This document shows positions 7,106-15,026 of a stretch of 19,873 nt of DNA, piece by piece. Numbering within the stretch: the stretch's first letter is position 1; each line of letters begins with the position of its first letter. The stretch comes from Verrucomicrobiota bacterium (GTDB lineage Bacteria > Verrucomicrobiota > Verrucomicrobiia > Verrucomicrobiales > Akkermansiaceae). The DNA lies in contig VFJU01000449.1 of the NCBI GenBank assembly GCA_009885905.1, positions 1 to 19,873 of the forward strand, given 5' to 3'. Under the pieces are notes generated by a model that searched no databases, was not told the DNA's origin, and was given only the letters and a program-made list of their open reading frames with translations. The translations under genes and the position numbers were made by a program.

Positions 7106-8257
7106 TCACGGCACAGAAATCACGCATCGGAAACCGATGTGATTGCTTGACGAACGTATTTCCCCCTTGCCACGAGTTCCGAGAATGTAGCGAGTGCAAT
7201 ATTGATCCGTGCAAAGAAAAGAACCACCGCGTTGGACACGCTTCTGGGTGTTAGGTTCGTCGGGGTCGAACGAAGAGCTTGGACCTTGTGGGTTAGATGA
7301 CACCCCACCCTTTTCAGACGACTGGGCGTATGAATCTGGGCGATACCAATCACTGCACCACTCCCAGACATTGCCCGCCACGTCGTACAATCCATAGGCA
7401 TTCGGTGGATACTGTGCCACCGGTGCGATGCCTTTAAATCCATCTTCACCCGTGTCTTCATTCTCAATAGGAAATTTCCCCTGATAGATATTCGCTTGGA
7501 ATTTACCACCCGGTTTCAATTCTTCGCCCCACGCGAAAATCCCACCCATCACCCCACCCCTTGACGCGAATTCCCACTCCGCTTCGGTTGGCAAGCGTTT
7601 GCCCGCCCACTTTGCAAACGCGAGAGCATCCTCGTAAGTAATGTGCACGACGGGCTGTTTACCTAACATGTCGATACGACTATCAGGACCCGTAGGATGA
7701 TTCCAGCAAGCTCCGGCGACATAACTCCACCAGCGCAACTGGTTGAGAGCTACGGGCCCCGTCGTGGGCGTAAAAACAATTGATCCAGCAACCAGATCTT
7801 CCGGCGACGCTGTGGGAAACTCCGCTTGTGTGGGCTTCTGCTCTGCGACGGTGATGTAGCCAGTAGCTTTGACAAATTTTTCAAACTGCTCGTTCGTTAC
7901 CTCGGTGGCGTCCATCCAAAAACTATCAATGAGAACGCGATGAATCGGCAACGCGTCTTGGGTGGCATCGGATAAATTGCACATCCCTTTGCATGCGACA
8001 TTCGCCCCCATTGAGAATTCGCCACCCGGAATCCAAACCATGCCCACCGGTGCGTTCTTGGGGGCGGGCGTAGACTTAGGAATCGTTGGTTCAAATCCTA
8101 CGACTGGCAAGCCAACAACTTGACTCGGGACATCTGCACTTTGAACAAAGCCAACCGACTTACTGATGATGATGGTATAAAAAGTAGCTTTCGCCATGGA
8201 TCGCCATGAGACGAGATGATTCAAACGATAAATTCTCAATAAATTTGGTAGTTTCAT
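7106..8257 (-). CDS. Formylglycine-generating enzyme (SUMF1/FGE family) with both catalytic cysteines
   Basis: This protein is predicted to oxidise the active-site cysteine of sulfatases to formylglycine, using copper and oxygen. The FGE-sulfatase domain starts at about residue 70 (VGMVWIPGGEFSMGAN), continues through DATEVTNEQFEKFV, PVVHITYEDALAFAKWAGKRLPTEAEWEFASRGG and NVWEWCSDWY, and ends with RVQRGGSFLC...SNHIGFRC. The segment FLCTDQYCTRY keeps both cysteines (Cys349 and Cys354) in the spacing of human SUMF1 Cys336/Cys341. Many bacterial SUMF1-domain proteins lack them, so this is probably a real maturase. The N-terminus is uncertain: ATG 8257 is used, but ATG 8197 is possible and would give MAKATFYTIIISKSVGF as a weak export signal. 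No sulfatase gene is in the window. Its stop is one base from the GH3 stop. Confidence 0.88.
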   Translation of the reverse strand: MKLPNLLRIYRLNHLVSWRSMAKATFYTIIISKSVGFVQSADVPSQVVGLPVVGFEPTIPKSTPAPKNAPVGMVWIPGGEFSMGANVACKGMCNLSDATQDALPIHRVLIDSFWMDATEVTNEQFEKFVKATGYITVAEQKPTQAEFPTASPEDLVAGSIVFTPTTGPVALNQLRWWSYVAGACWNHPTGPDSRIDMLGKQPVVHITYEDALAFAKWAGKRLPTEAEWEFASRGGVMGGIFAWGEELKPGGKFQANIYQGKFPIENEDTGEDGFKGIAPVAQYPPNAYGLYDVAGNVWEWCSDWYRPDSYAQSSEKGGVSSNPQGPSSSFDPDEPNTQKRVQRGGSFLCTDQYCTRYILGTRGKGEIRSSSNHIGFRCVISVP

Positions 8258-8398
8258 GAAATTCAAATTGGATAAGTGTCTCTACAACTGCTGACCAAAA
8301 AATTCAACCTCGTTGACGGCGGAAGCGAGACCTGAGCCATGGCGTGCCTTTTATCTTTGCCTTACGCTTCGAATTCCTTAACAAGAGCGCTCCGCCGC

Positions 8399-9151
8399 AT
8401 GAGATTATTCCGCATCCTTACCTTAAAAGAACTCAATGGGTACTTTTTGACACCATTTGGTTGGGTGATTCTTGCCTTTGTGACCTTGATGCAAGGCATT
8501 TCCCTGTCTACCGCGATGAAGGGCTTCCGCGACACCCCCGTGCGCGACAGTTTGGTTTACGTCACTTTCCACACGCCGCTTTTCTGGTTCTATTTTCTGT
8601 TCATCTTCCCGCTCATCACCATGCGGCTATTTTCCGAGGAAGAACGCTCGGGGACTCTCGAAACACTACTAACAGCACCGGTGAGAACCTGGCAGGTGGT
8701 TTTTTCAAAATACACCGCTGCGATGATCTTCTACACGACTCTGTGGATTCCCGCACTCGTGCAATTCAAGATGTTCCAATGGACCACTGATATACCCACC
8801 GCATGGACCAACGGCGCTCTTGGCGGGGCCTTCACCGCGCTGATGTTGATGGGTGCAGCTTTCACCGCAATCGGTTGCTTGGCATCCGCACTCACCTCGA
8901 GTCAAATTATTGCGGGAATATTTACCATCGGCCTGTTAGTCATTCAATATTTTCTCGGCTTCGTCACCGTCATTTGGGGTGAGTCTTTTGCTGGAGCGCC
9001 TCTTTTCCACTATATCTCCTCTCAAGAACACCTGCATTATTTTGCCAGTGGTTTATTCGATACCCGGCCCGCGGTTTACTTCCTTAGCCTAACAATATTA
9101 GTTCTCTTCCTTACCTTTCAAGTCGTGGACTATCGCCGCTGGCGCCGTTGA
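8399..9151 (+). CDS. ABC-2 type permease, GldF-like
   Basis: A 250-residue integral membrane protein with about six hydrophobic segments. It resembles the permease of GldAFG-type ABC-2 systems. Visible hallmarks are the N-terminal LTLKELNGYFLTPFGW, the loop LITMRLFSEEERSGTLETLLTAPV typical of ABC-2/NosY-like permeases, and a C-terminal DYRRWRR. The ATG at 8399 gives the family N-terminus; an upstream in-frame ATG at 8339 would add 20 unlikely residues. The gene is first in a run with the GldG-like gene (19 bp later) and the DUF4340 gene. In relatives an ATPase gene normally precedes this permease; here the upstream gene is the oppositely oriented FGE gene, so the ATPase must be encoded elsewhere. 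The exported substrate is unknown. Confidence 0.87.
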   Translation: MRLFRILTLKELNGYFLTPFGWVILAFVTLMQGISLSTAMKGFRDTPVRDSLVYVTFHTPLFWFYFLFIFPLITMRLFSEEERSGTLETLLTAPVRTWQVVFSKYTAAMIFYTTLWIPALVQFKMFQWTTDIPTAWTNGALGGAFTALMLMGAAFTAIGCLASALTSSQIIAGIFTIGLLVIQYFLGFVTVIWGESFAGAPLFHYISSQEHLHYFASGLFDTRPAVYFLSLTILVLFLTFQVVDYRRWRR

Positions 9152-9170
9152 TCATTCTCATTTCCACTTC

Positions 9171-10712
9171 ATGTCTAACCCTTCATTCGACTCTAAAGGC
9201 AAGCCCGCCCAGTCATTCAACCGCTGGGGTCTTGGCACACTCTCATTGCTGCAGATCTTCTTCCTCGCGGTCACCCTCATCGCGCTCAATTATTTAGCGT
9301 TTCACCATTTCACCCGCATCGACCTGAGCCGAGAGGCTGCCTACACTCTATCCCCAGCCACTAAGTCCTACCTGAGAGGTCCAGCTATCCTAGACCGTAA
9401 AGAACCGATCAAATGGATCATCACATTTCGCCGCAGCTCACCGTTTTACGAACGAGTCAGAGTTCTAGCAGAAGAATACAGCCGGTTTTCTAATGGGAAA
9501 ATCGAGATAGAAGTCGTCGATCCCCTGCGCAGTTCGGAGCGCACCCAAGAAGTGACCTCCACCTACGGTCTTCCACTTACAAAAGACCTGATCGTCATCG
9601 ATGCACGTACAGATCAAGGTCCTGTCTCGACGGAGAACAAAGACGGCGAGCGTATTCTAAATCCTAACGTAAAACTGATCATCGCTGATGACATGGCGAT
9701 TTACACCACTGCGGAAACTCAACGGAAAATCACCGGATTCCAAGGCGAGGATGTCATGACGGCCCGCCTCGTCGAGGCCCTTGAAGGAAAAACGCGCAAA
9801 ATGCTCTACCTCGCGGACAAGAGTCGCCTGAGTGCCGAAGGCGAGGACTCGCCCGTGAAGTCATTACAAAACACTCTGCTTTTTCAAAACGTCGAGCTCC
9901 AAGGCATCAACCTTTCTGGACTCACGACCATCCCGGCCGATGCCGAGGGAGTGGCATTGGTGGCGCCAAAGTACGACCTCAGTGACGCAGAAATCGCCGT
10001 ATTAGAAAAATATTGGAATTCACCACGTGCTGCGATGCTGATTCTCCTCAAACCTGGTGAGACACCCGCTAAACTGCGCTCCTTTCTCCGTGGCTATGGC
10101 GTCACTCCACGTCGTGATCGCGTGCTAACAATAACCGACAAACGAATCGACACCACCGTTCGTGCGTTTTTTTCGCCACAAGTGGACTTCACCAAAGACT
10201 TCGCCGGTCAGACCACGGTTTTCGAAGGTGCAAGTTCATCTCTTGAAGTCCGCGAAGGAGCAGAGGATCTAACAAATCGACAAATCAATCCCATCGGTCT
10301 CATACAAGTCGCGCCGGGCTACTGGGGAGAATCAAAGTTTGGTGAAAAGGACACCGCGTATGATGAAAAAGAAGACACGCTACCACCCATATTTCTAGCA
10401 GCCTGCATCACCCGAGGAGCTGCTGCTGACGATCGTTTCGCCGCCGACACCTCTCGGATGGTGGTCATGAGCAACACCGACTTCCTCGATCCAACCCACC
10501 AACGCGCCGAAAACATCGACTTTCTCGCATCCTCAGTGAATTGGCTGATGGATCGCCAGTCACTTGCTGGCATTGGCCCGCGCTCGCTAGGCACCTACAA
10601 GCTGCCGATCCTTGATGCTCAAGTTTCTTTCATCAACCGCGTGAACTTATTTTTTCTCCCCACCTTCCTTTTATTGGTCGGGGCCTGCGTTTGGTCGTCA
10701 CGCCGCGCTTAG
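9171..10712 (+). CDS. GldG-like ABC transporter auxiliary protein
   Basis: A 513-residue membrane-anchored periplasmic protein of the GldG / ABC-transporter auxiliary type (PF09822). One membrane span is at about 21-44, followed by the family motif RIDLSREAAYTLSPATKSYL, then a soluble domain with FYERVRVLAEEYSRFSNGKIEIEVVDPL and FQGEDVMTARLVEALEGK. A second span close to the C-terminus (VNLFFLPTFLLLVGACVW) returns to the cytoplasm before SSRRA. It is predicted to work with the permease encoded just before it and the DUF4340 protein encoded 6 bp after it. Gliding motility is not implied, because such clusters are widespread in non-gliding bacteria. The biochemical role is not established. Confidence 0.85.
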   Translation: MSNPSFDSKGKPAQSFNRWGLGTLSLLQIFFLAVTLIALNYLAFHHFTRIDLSREAAYTLSPATKSYLRGPAILDRKEPIKWIITFRRSSPFYERVRVLAEEYSRFSNGKIEIEVVDPLRSSERTQEVTSTYGLPLTKDLIVIDARTDQGPVSTENKDGERILNPNVKLIIADDMAIYTTAETQRKITGFQGEDVMTARLVEALEGKTRKMLYLADKSRLSAEGEDSPVKSLQNTLLFQNVELQGINLSGLTTIPADAEGVALVAPKYDLSDAEIAVLEKYWNSPRAAMLILLKPGETPAKLRSFLRGYGVTPRRDRVLTITDKRIDTTVRAFFSPQVDFTKDFAGQTTVFEGASSSLEVREGAEDLTNRQINPIGLIQVAPGYWGESKFGEKDTAYDEKEDTLPPIFLAACITRGAAADDRFAADTSRMVVMSNTDFLDPTHQRAENIDFLASSVNWLMDRQSLAGIGPRSLGTYKLPILDAQVSFINRVNLFFLPTFLLLVGACVWSSRRA

Positions 10713-10718
10713 CCCGTT

Positions 10719-12617
10719 ATGCGTTCCTTCGGATTCACCCTTATTCTCATACTGTTAGCCGTTCTCTTCTGTGGACTGGCAGGCTGGCAATGGGTTAAAG
10801 GTAACTTCAATTCTCTTCTAGGTGCTCCACCCGTAGCACTAGGCCAACCTATCTATTCTGGATTCAAACCGTCTGATGTAAAACACATCGAGATCATTCG
10901 CAACGGAGTCACCGCGAAGTTTGATCTATCAGATCATGGTTGGATTGGAACACTTCCATGGAAAGACCGGATGGATCCTAGAGCTGCTGTCAACATCATC
11001 AATTTCACCTTGGGCATGCGAGTAGAAGACTACGCCGCACGCGATGAAATCGTCAGTCAGAAAGCTGGACTTGGTGATAGTGCAGTGGACATCTGGTTAG
11101 AAGGAAAAAACAAGCAACCCTTGGCATCTTATAAACTCGGTCGACAGACACCGTGGTTAGCAACTATCAAAGATATCAATGAACCCGTACCCACCGTTTT
11201 CATTCACCCACGCGATGTAGGACGCAAGCGATTTATCTACGCTGCGACCGGAGACATTGCACCGCTTTTTAAAGATGGTTTAAAATATCTTCGAGATCAT
11301 CGCCCGTTTTATTTTAATCCTGTGACGCTGCAAAAAATCCGAATTCGTGGAGAACAAGGTGAGCTCACCCTAACACGAGAGACACCAAAAAGTCCATGGC
11401 GCGTGGTCAAGCCTCTCGAGCTCGCCACCGACCCAAAAGCAATGAAAGCACTGCTTGAAGGGCTATACGAATTGCAAGCAACCAAAATTCTAGATCGAGC
11501 AACTACCTCACTTCCCACGAAGTCTGCCACCATCAAATCATGGCAAATCGCACTGAGTTCTTTCGGCGATGAACAAGAGACAATGCTGGAAATTTACCCA
11601 CCCGAGACTCCAGAGGCACCGGATGTGCTCGCATTGGTGAACGACAGACCAGACTCAATCTTTGTGCTTTCGCTCAAGCCCGCACCCGGAGTCGTATCGC
11701 TGGCGGATCTACCTTTGGCCGTGAATGACCTGCGTGATCCCACCCTGACCAATCTCAATATCCAATCTCTGCGCGGCATTCTCATCGAACCGGTCACTGG
11801 TAACGAAATCCTCATTTCGCGTACCCCACCCCAACCATGGAAAACCACCATCGCTGGACAATCAAATGAAGCCAATGAGGAGCGCCTATTCGCCTTGCTG
11901 AAGGCAGTCACCGACGGGCAAGCCATCGGATTCGAGACGGATGCAGCTACCGATTTTACCCCGTGGGGACTGAATCGCCCCTTCTTGAAAATGCGCTTTT
12001 TTGGCAAAGACAACCAAGGACTCGAACTCTTATTCGGGATGGATGGAAAGGGCGGTTATTTTGTCAATCGTCTAGGCACATCCGCCGTGATGCGAATCAA
12101 CCCATCATTACTCACCTCGATATCAGTGCGTGCTTACGAGTGGAAACCTGCTAGATTATGGTCGCTTGACCGAGTCAACTTGATGCAGATCGATCGGACG
12201 ACTTTAACCGATCCACAAGTCGCTCTGCGATATGAATTCACCACTGAGGAATGGACTGGCAACCAAGCAGGAAAAGACGTCACCCAGTCAATCGATCCTC
12301 CACGTGCAAATTTTTTACTCAGTGTGCTAGAAGGGCTTAAAGTAACGCGCTGGCTTGCCAGCGACGACGAGTCTGCGAACCATGCACTACTAACCCCTAC
12401 ACTCCGCATAAAAGTTTATGAGAAAAACACCAATGATTTAGGCGATTTTGTTGGAATCGTCACTCGCGAAATAACTCTTGCTCCCCCAACGATTGGTATC
12501 AATCCAGGATTCTATTACGGACGTCTCGATTCCGATCCGAATCCATTTTTAATCGACCGAGACACCTACAACAAGCTTGCCACAAATATTTTCGACGAAA
12601 GCATCAAAAATCCTTAG
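10719..12617 (+). CDS. DUF4340 domain-containing membrane-anchored protein
   Basis: A 632-residue protein with one N-terminal membrane anchor (about residues 5-24, FGFTLILILLAVLFCGLAGW) and a long, probably periplasmic, domain. The DUF4340 pattern appears twice: AGLGDSAVDIWLEG near residue 116 and WGLNRPFLKMRFFGKD near residue 416, each followed by a glycine-containing strand pair (YKLGRQTPW; LLFGMDGKGGYFV). It is the last gene of the ABC-2 permease/GldG operon, 6 bp after the preceding stop, and this linkage is typical of the family in Verrucomicrobiota and Planctomycetota. The function is unknown. Bases 12618-12673 after the gene contain no clear terminator. Confidence 0.8.
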   Translation: MRSFGFTLILILLAVLFCGLAGWQWVKGNFNSLLGAPPVALGQPIYSGFKPSDVKHIEIIRNGVTAKFDLSDHGWIGTLPWKDRMDPRAAVNIINFTLGMRVEDYAARDEIVSQKAGLGDSAVDIWLEGKNKQPLASYKLGRQTPWLATIKDINEPVPTVFIHPRDVGRKRFIYAATGDIAPLFKDGLKYLRDHRPFYFNPVTLQKIRIRGEQGELTLTRETPKSPWRVVKPLELATDPKAMKALLEGLYELQATKILDRATTSLPTKSATIKSWQIALSSFGDEQETMLEIYPPETPEAPDVLALVNDRPDSIFVLSLKPAPGVVSLADLPLAVNDLRDPTLTNLNIQSLRGILIEPVTGNEILISRTPPQPWKTTIAGQSNEANEERLFALLKAVTDGQAIGFETDAATDFTPWGLNRPFLKMRFFGKDNQGLELLFGMDGKGGYFVNRLGTSAVMRINPSLLTSISVRAYEWKPARLWSLDRVNLMQIDRTTLTDPQVALRYEFTTEEWTGNQAGKDVTQSIDPPRANFLLSVLEGLKVTRWLASDDESANHALLTPTLRIKVYEKNTNDLGDFVGIVTREITLAPPTIGINPGFYYGRLDSDPNPFLIDRDTYNKLATNIFDESIKNP

Positions 12618-12673
12618 TCATTGAGAGAATTCTAACAAATTGTATTTTTAATAAAATCAGCTTTAAGCAACGC

Positions 12674-13378
12674 TTACTGATAAGACACTGGAACACCGTC
12701 GCGGTAAGTCACTGACTGCGCACTGCCATCGCCAATCTCTCTAATGGGACGCATGTTAGGCTGCTGAGCTGGTAAATCCGTTGCAAAATTTCCTCGGTTG
12801 CTAGGCTCGTTGCTGATTACCACCGGCGTGCCCACCACGACCACATCAAAAAGGCTCTGCACAAATTCTCTAGGCAAGCGAATGCATCCGTGAGAGGCAG
12901 GCGCTCCTGGCTCAGGAATGACTCCGCCATGCATGCCGATACCATAGGAGGTCAATCGCATCCAGCAAGGCATCGGCGCAGGCACATAGACCATCCCCAC
13001 CGGGACCTTCTGTTTGGCTTGCGCGTCTGGATCTGTCACATTCCCAAACTCGTCTTCAAACCATCCATAAATATTAGAATACTTATCCAAAACCTTCTCG
13101 GTAATTTTATAAGTTCCAGGAGCCGTGTCGTGACCTTCCTTACCCGTCGCCACATAACACCAACCAATTTCTCTGTCGCCACGTTTGAATTCGGCGATCT
13201 GATCGCTGAGGCTGATGTGGATGCTCACTTTACCGTCGCCACCGTCATCGTACCAGTGATGCAAAACCCGCGTCGACCGCCGCGAAACGCTGGGCCGAGT
13301 CTCAACCCCGCAGGAAACAAATATCATGGTTGAAAGCAAAAGCACTGAGGCGAAATGCAGACGATGGAAGTAGCCCAT
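12674..13378 (-). CDS. L,D-transpeptidase (YkuD) lipoprotein
   Basis: A predicted cell-envelope enzyme that makes or edits L,D-crosslinks in peptidoglycan or attaches proteins to it. From the ATG at 13378 (234 residues) it begins with a lipoprotein-type signal (FASVLLLSTMIFVSC), with Cys23 as the likely lipidated residue, although FVSC is not an ideal lipobox. The YkuD domain begins near VSIHISLSDQIAEFKRG and holds GKEGHDTAPGTYKI, the GIGMHGG strand and the catalytic SHGCIRL motif with His163 and Cys165. A proline- and glutamine-rich tail follows. A GTG at 13429 would add 17 residues before the signal and is disfavoured. It stands alone, convergent with the DUF4340 gene. The domain call is secure; its exact role in the wall is not visible. 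Confidence 0.9.
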   Translation of the reverse strand: MGYFHRLHFASVLLLSTMIFVSCGVETRPSVSRRSTRVLHHWYDDGGDGKVSIHISLSDQIAEFKRGDREIGWCYVATGKEGHDTAPGTYKITEKVLDKYSNIYGWFEDEFGNVTDPDAQAKQKVPVGMVYVPAPMPCWMRLTSYGIGMHGGVIPEPGAPASHGCIRLPREFVQSLFDVVVVGTPVVISNEPSNRGNFATDLPAQQPNMRPIREIGDGSAQSVTYRDGVPVSYQ

Positions 13379-13538
13379 AACAAATAAACTGAATTGCAAA
13401 CGGTGATACTGAGATCCTAGGTGCCCCACGTGCCGATGTATTTAAGTATGCCGAAACACCCAGAGGGTCAAGACTTCGCGCGATGCACCCTAAGCCGACC
13501 TTGCTTGTCAGCGGATCTTGCGTTACGAAATCGCCCGC

Positions 13539-14168
13539 ATGATTCGCTTTTCGATCTTTAGTATCCCCGTGGAAATCCAGCCATTTTTTTGGGTCACTCT
13601 CGTGATTCTTGGAGGGGTATCAGGCGCAGATACGGCTGCACAAATTCTTGAAATTGGCCTATTCGTCATTGCTGGCTTTATTTCGATACTCATCCATGAA
13701 CTCGGTCATGCGCAGACCGCTCGTTGGTTCGGTGCAAACAGCAGCATCACCCTTCAGGCATTTGGTGGTTACGCCACGTATTCTGGCACACATCTTAACC
13801 GCTGGAAAAGCTTCTTGGTCACTGCCGCTGGTCCCCTAGCTCAAATTGCCCTAGCGTTCATCGTGCTATTTATCATGCAAATAATCCCGAACCTAACCGA
13901 CCTCGGGTCTCTATTTCTCAGCACTTTAATTTTCATCAGCTTTTTTTGGGCCATCCTCAATCTTCTCCCAGTGCTACCCCTCGACGGTGGCCAAATGCTC
14001 AACGCAGCTCTCGGTCCGGCACGCATCAAAATCACCCTATGGATCAGCATCGTCGTCGCCGTGACCGCCGCCATCGGAGTGTTTTTACAAACCAACTCCT
14101 ACATTTTCCCGATCTTCCTCGGAATGTTTGCATGGCAGGCATTTCAAGCGCTCAAGCAACAAGCATAA
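13539..14168 (+). CDS. Site-2 protease family (M50) intramembrane zinc metalloprotease
   Basis: A 209-residue polytopic membrane protein of the compact M50 type (SpoIVFB-like), without PDZ or CBS domains. The zinc motif HELGH has His53, Glu54 and His57 within a membrane segment; the third ligand is Asp149 in LLPVLPLDGGQML. It contains about five to six hydrophobic helices. The ATG at 13539 is chosen because it gives MIRFSIFSIPVEI, the normal family start; an in-frame TTG at 13518 would add seven residues. It is flanked by the divergent L,D-transpeptidase gene and the convergent TauE/SafE gene, which ends 6 bp away. The substrate is not known; no anti-sigma factor or membrane-bound regulator is nearby. 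Confidence 0.9.
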   Translation: MIRFSIFSIPVEIQPFFWVTLVILGGVSGADTAAQILEIGLFVIAGFISILIHELGHAQTARWFGANSSITLQAFGGYATYSGTHLNRWKSFLVTAAGPLAQIALAFIVLFIMQIIPNLTDLGSLFLSTLIFISFFWAILNLLPVLPLDGGQMLNAALGPARIKITLWISIVVAVTAAIGVFLQTNSYIFPIFLGMFAWQAFQALKQQA

Positions 14169-14174
14169 TTACGC

Positions 14175-14915
14175 TCAACTAAATATCATCCGCAGTCCAG
14201 CGATCAGGGCAAAAACAACGATCATCCACTCGAACAACGCTTGGGGAATGATCCGCAACAACCACTTGCCGCAAAAAACTCCCAGTATCACGGCTGGCAA
14301 CAATTTGATATTTTCTGTTAGGCTTGTCGTGGTGATTAAGGCTAATCGAGCGTTCAACGGTAACTTGATAAGATTGATGACCAAAAAAAACCGCGCGCCA
14401 ATACCGACCAGTTCCATCTTTGGAATCTTACGCACCAGCAGATAAAGTTGGATCACTGGACCAGCAGCGTTCGCCATCATCGTCGAAAAACCGCCTAACA
14501 CCCCTGCACCCATTCCAAAGCTGGTTGATTTTGCCAATCGATCGATCCGTTCTGGCTGCCAGCGCCAGAATAATTGCAGCGCCACCATCAACAATACGCA
14601 GCCCCCAATCACTCTGCGTGCCACACTATCTGAAATCTCGCCAAGCAGCCAGTAACCCAGCACAAGCCCGACCAGAGCAGGAACTAACAGACGCCAAACG
14701 GGACGCCATGAACCGTAGCGCATGAACACAGGGTAGGCCATCAAGTCTGCAGCAATCAGCAAAGGCAAAACCAAGCCCACCGATGCTTTAGAACCGTAGA
14801 TGTCAGCAAAAATTACGACCGCAACCAACGATATTCCGCTGAACCCAGCCTTCGAAAGACCAATGCACAGTGCTCCCAACAAGGCCAGCGCGTAAACTTG
14901 AGGGTCCGAAAACAT
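14175..14915 (-). CDS. TauE/SafE-type sulfite/anion exporter family permease
   Basis: A 246-residue membrane protein with about seven or eight hydrophobic helices and the two-repeat layout of the TauE/SafE (DUF81) family. Typical features are GLSKAGFSGISLVAVVIFAD in the first repeat, and GFSTMMANAAGPVIQLYLL in the second, which carries the family's conserved ANAAGP motif. Relatives move sulfite, sulfoacetate or related organic anions, but the substrate cannot be read from sequence. No sulfur-metabolism gene adjoins it. The start at 14915 begins directly at the first helix, as is usual. The 111 bp between it and the divergent ABC exporter gene must hold both promoters. Confidence 0.88.
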   Translation of the reverse strand: MFSDPQVYALALLGALCIGLSKAGFSGISLVAVVIFADIYGSKASVGLVLPLLIAADLMAYPVFMRYGSWRPVWRLLVPALVGLVLGYWLLGEISDSVARRVIGGCVLLMVALQLFWRWQPERIDRLAKSTSFGMGAGVLGGFSTMMANAAGPVIQLYLLVRKIPKMELVGIGARFFLVINLIKLPLNARLALITTTSLTENIKLLPAVILGVFCGKWLLRIIPQALFEWMIVVFALIAGLRMIFS

Positions 14916-15026
14916 CTACTTTTTTACCATTGATAAATCCAACCCACCCGCAAGCACAATCCCCCACCTACGACCACACTTTTTCTCACTTGCCAGATTC
15001 TAATTCGACCACCCCAATCATACGAT

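Noticed and set aside
12618..12673. Terminator between the convergent DUF4340 and L,D-transpeptidase genes
   Set aside because: The stretch is AT-rich with short T runs, but I could not find a stable stem.
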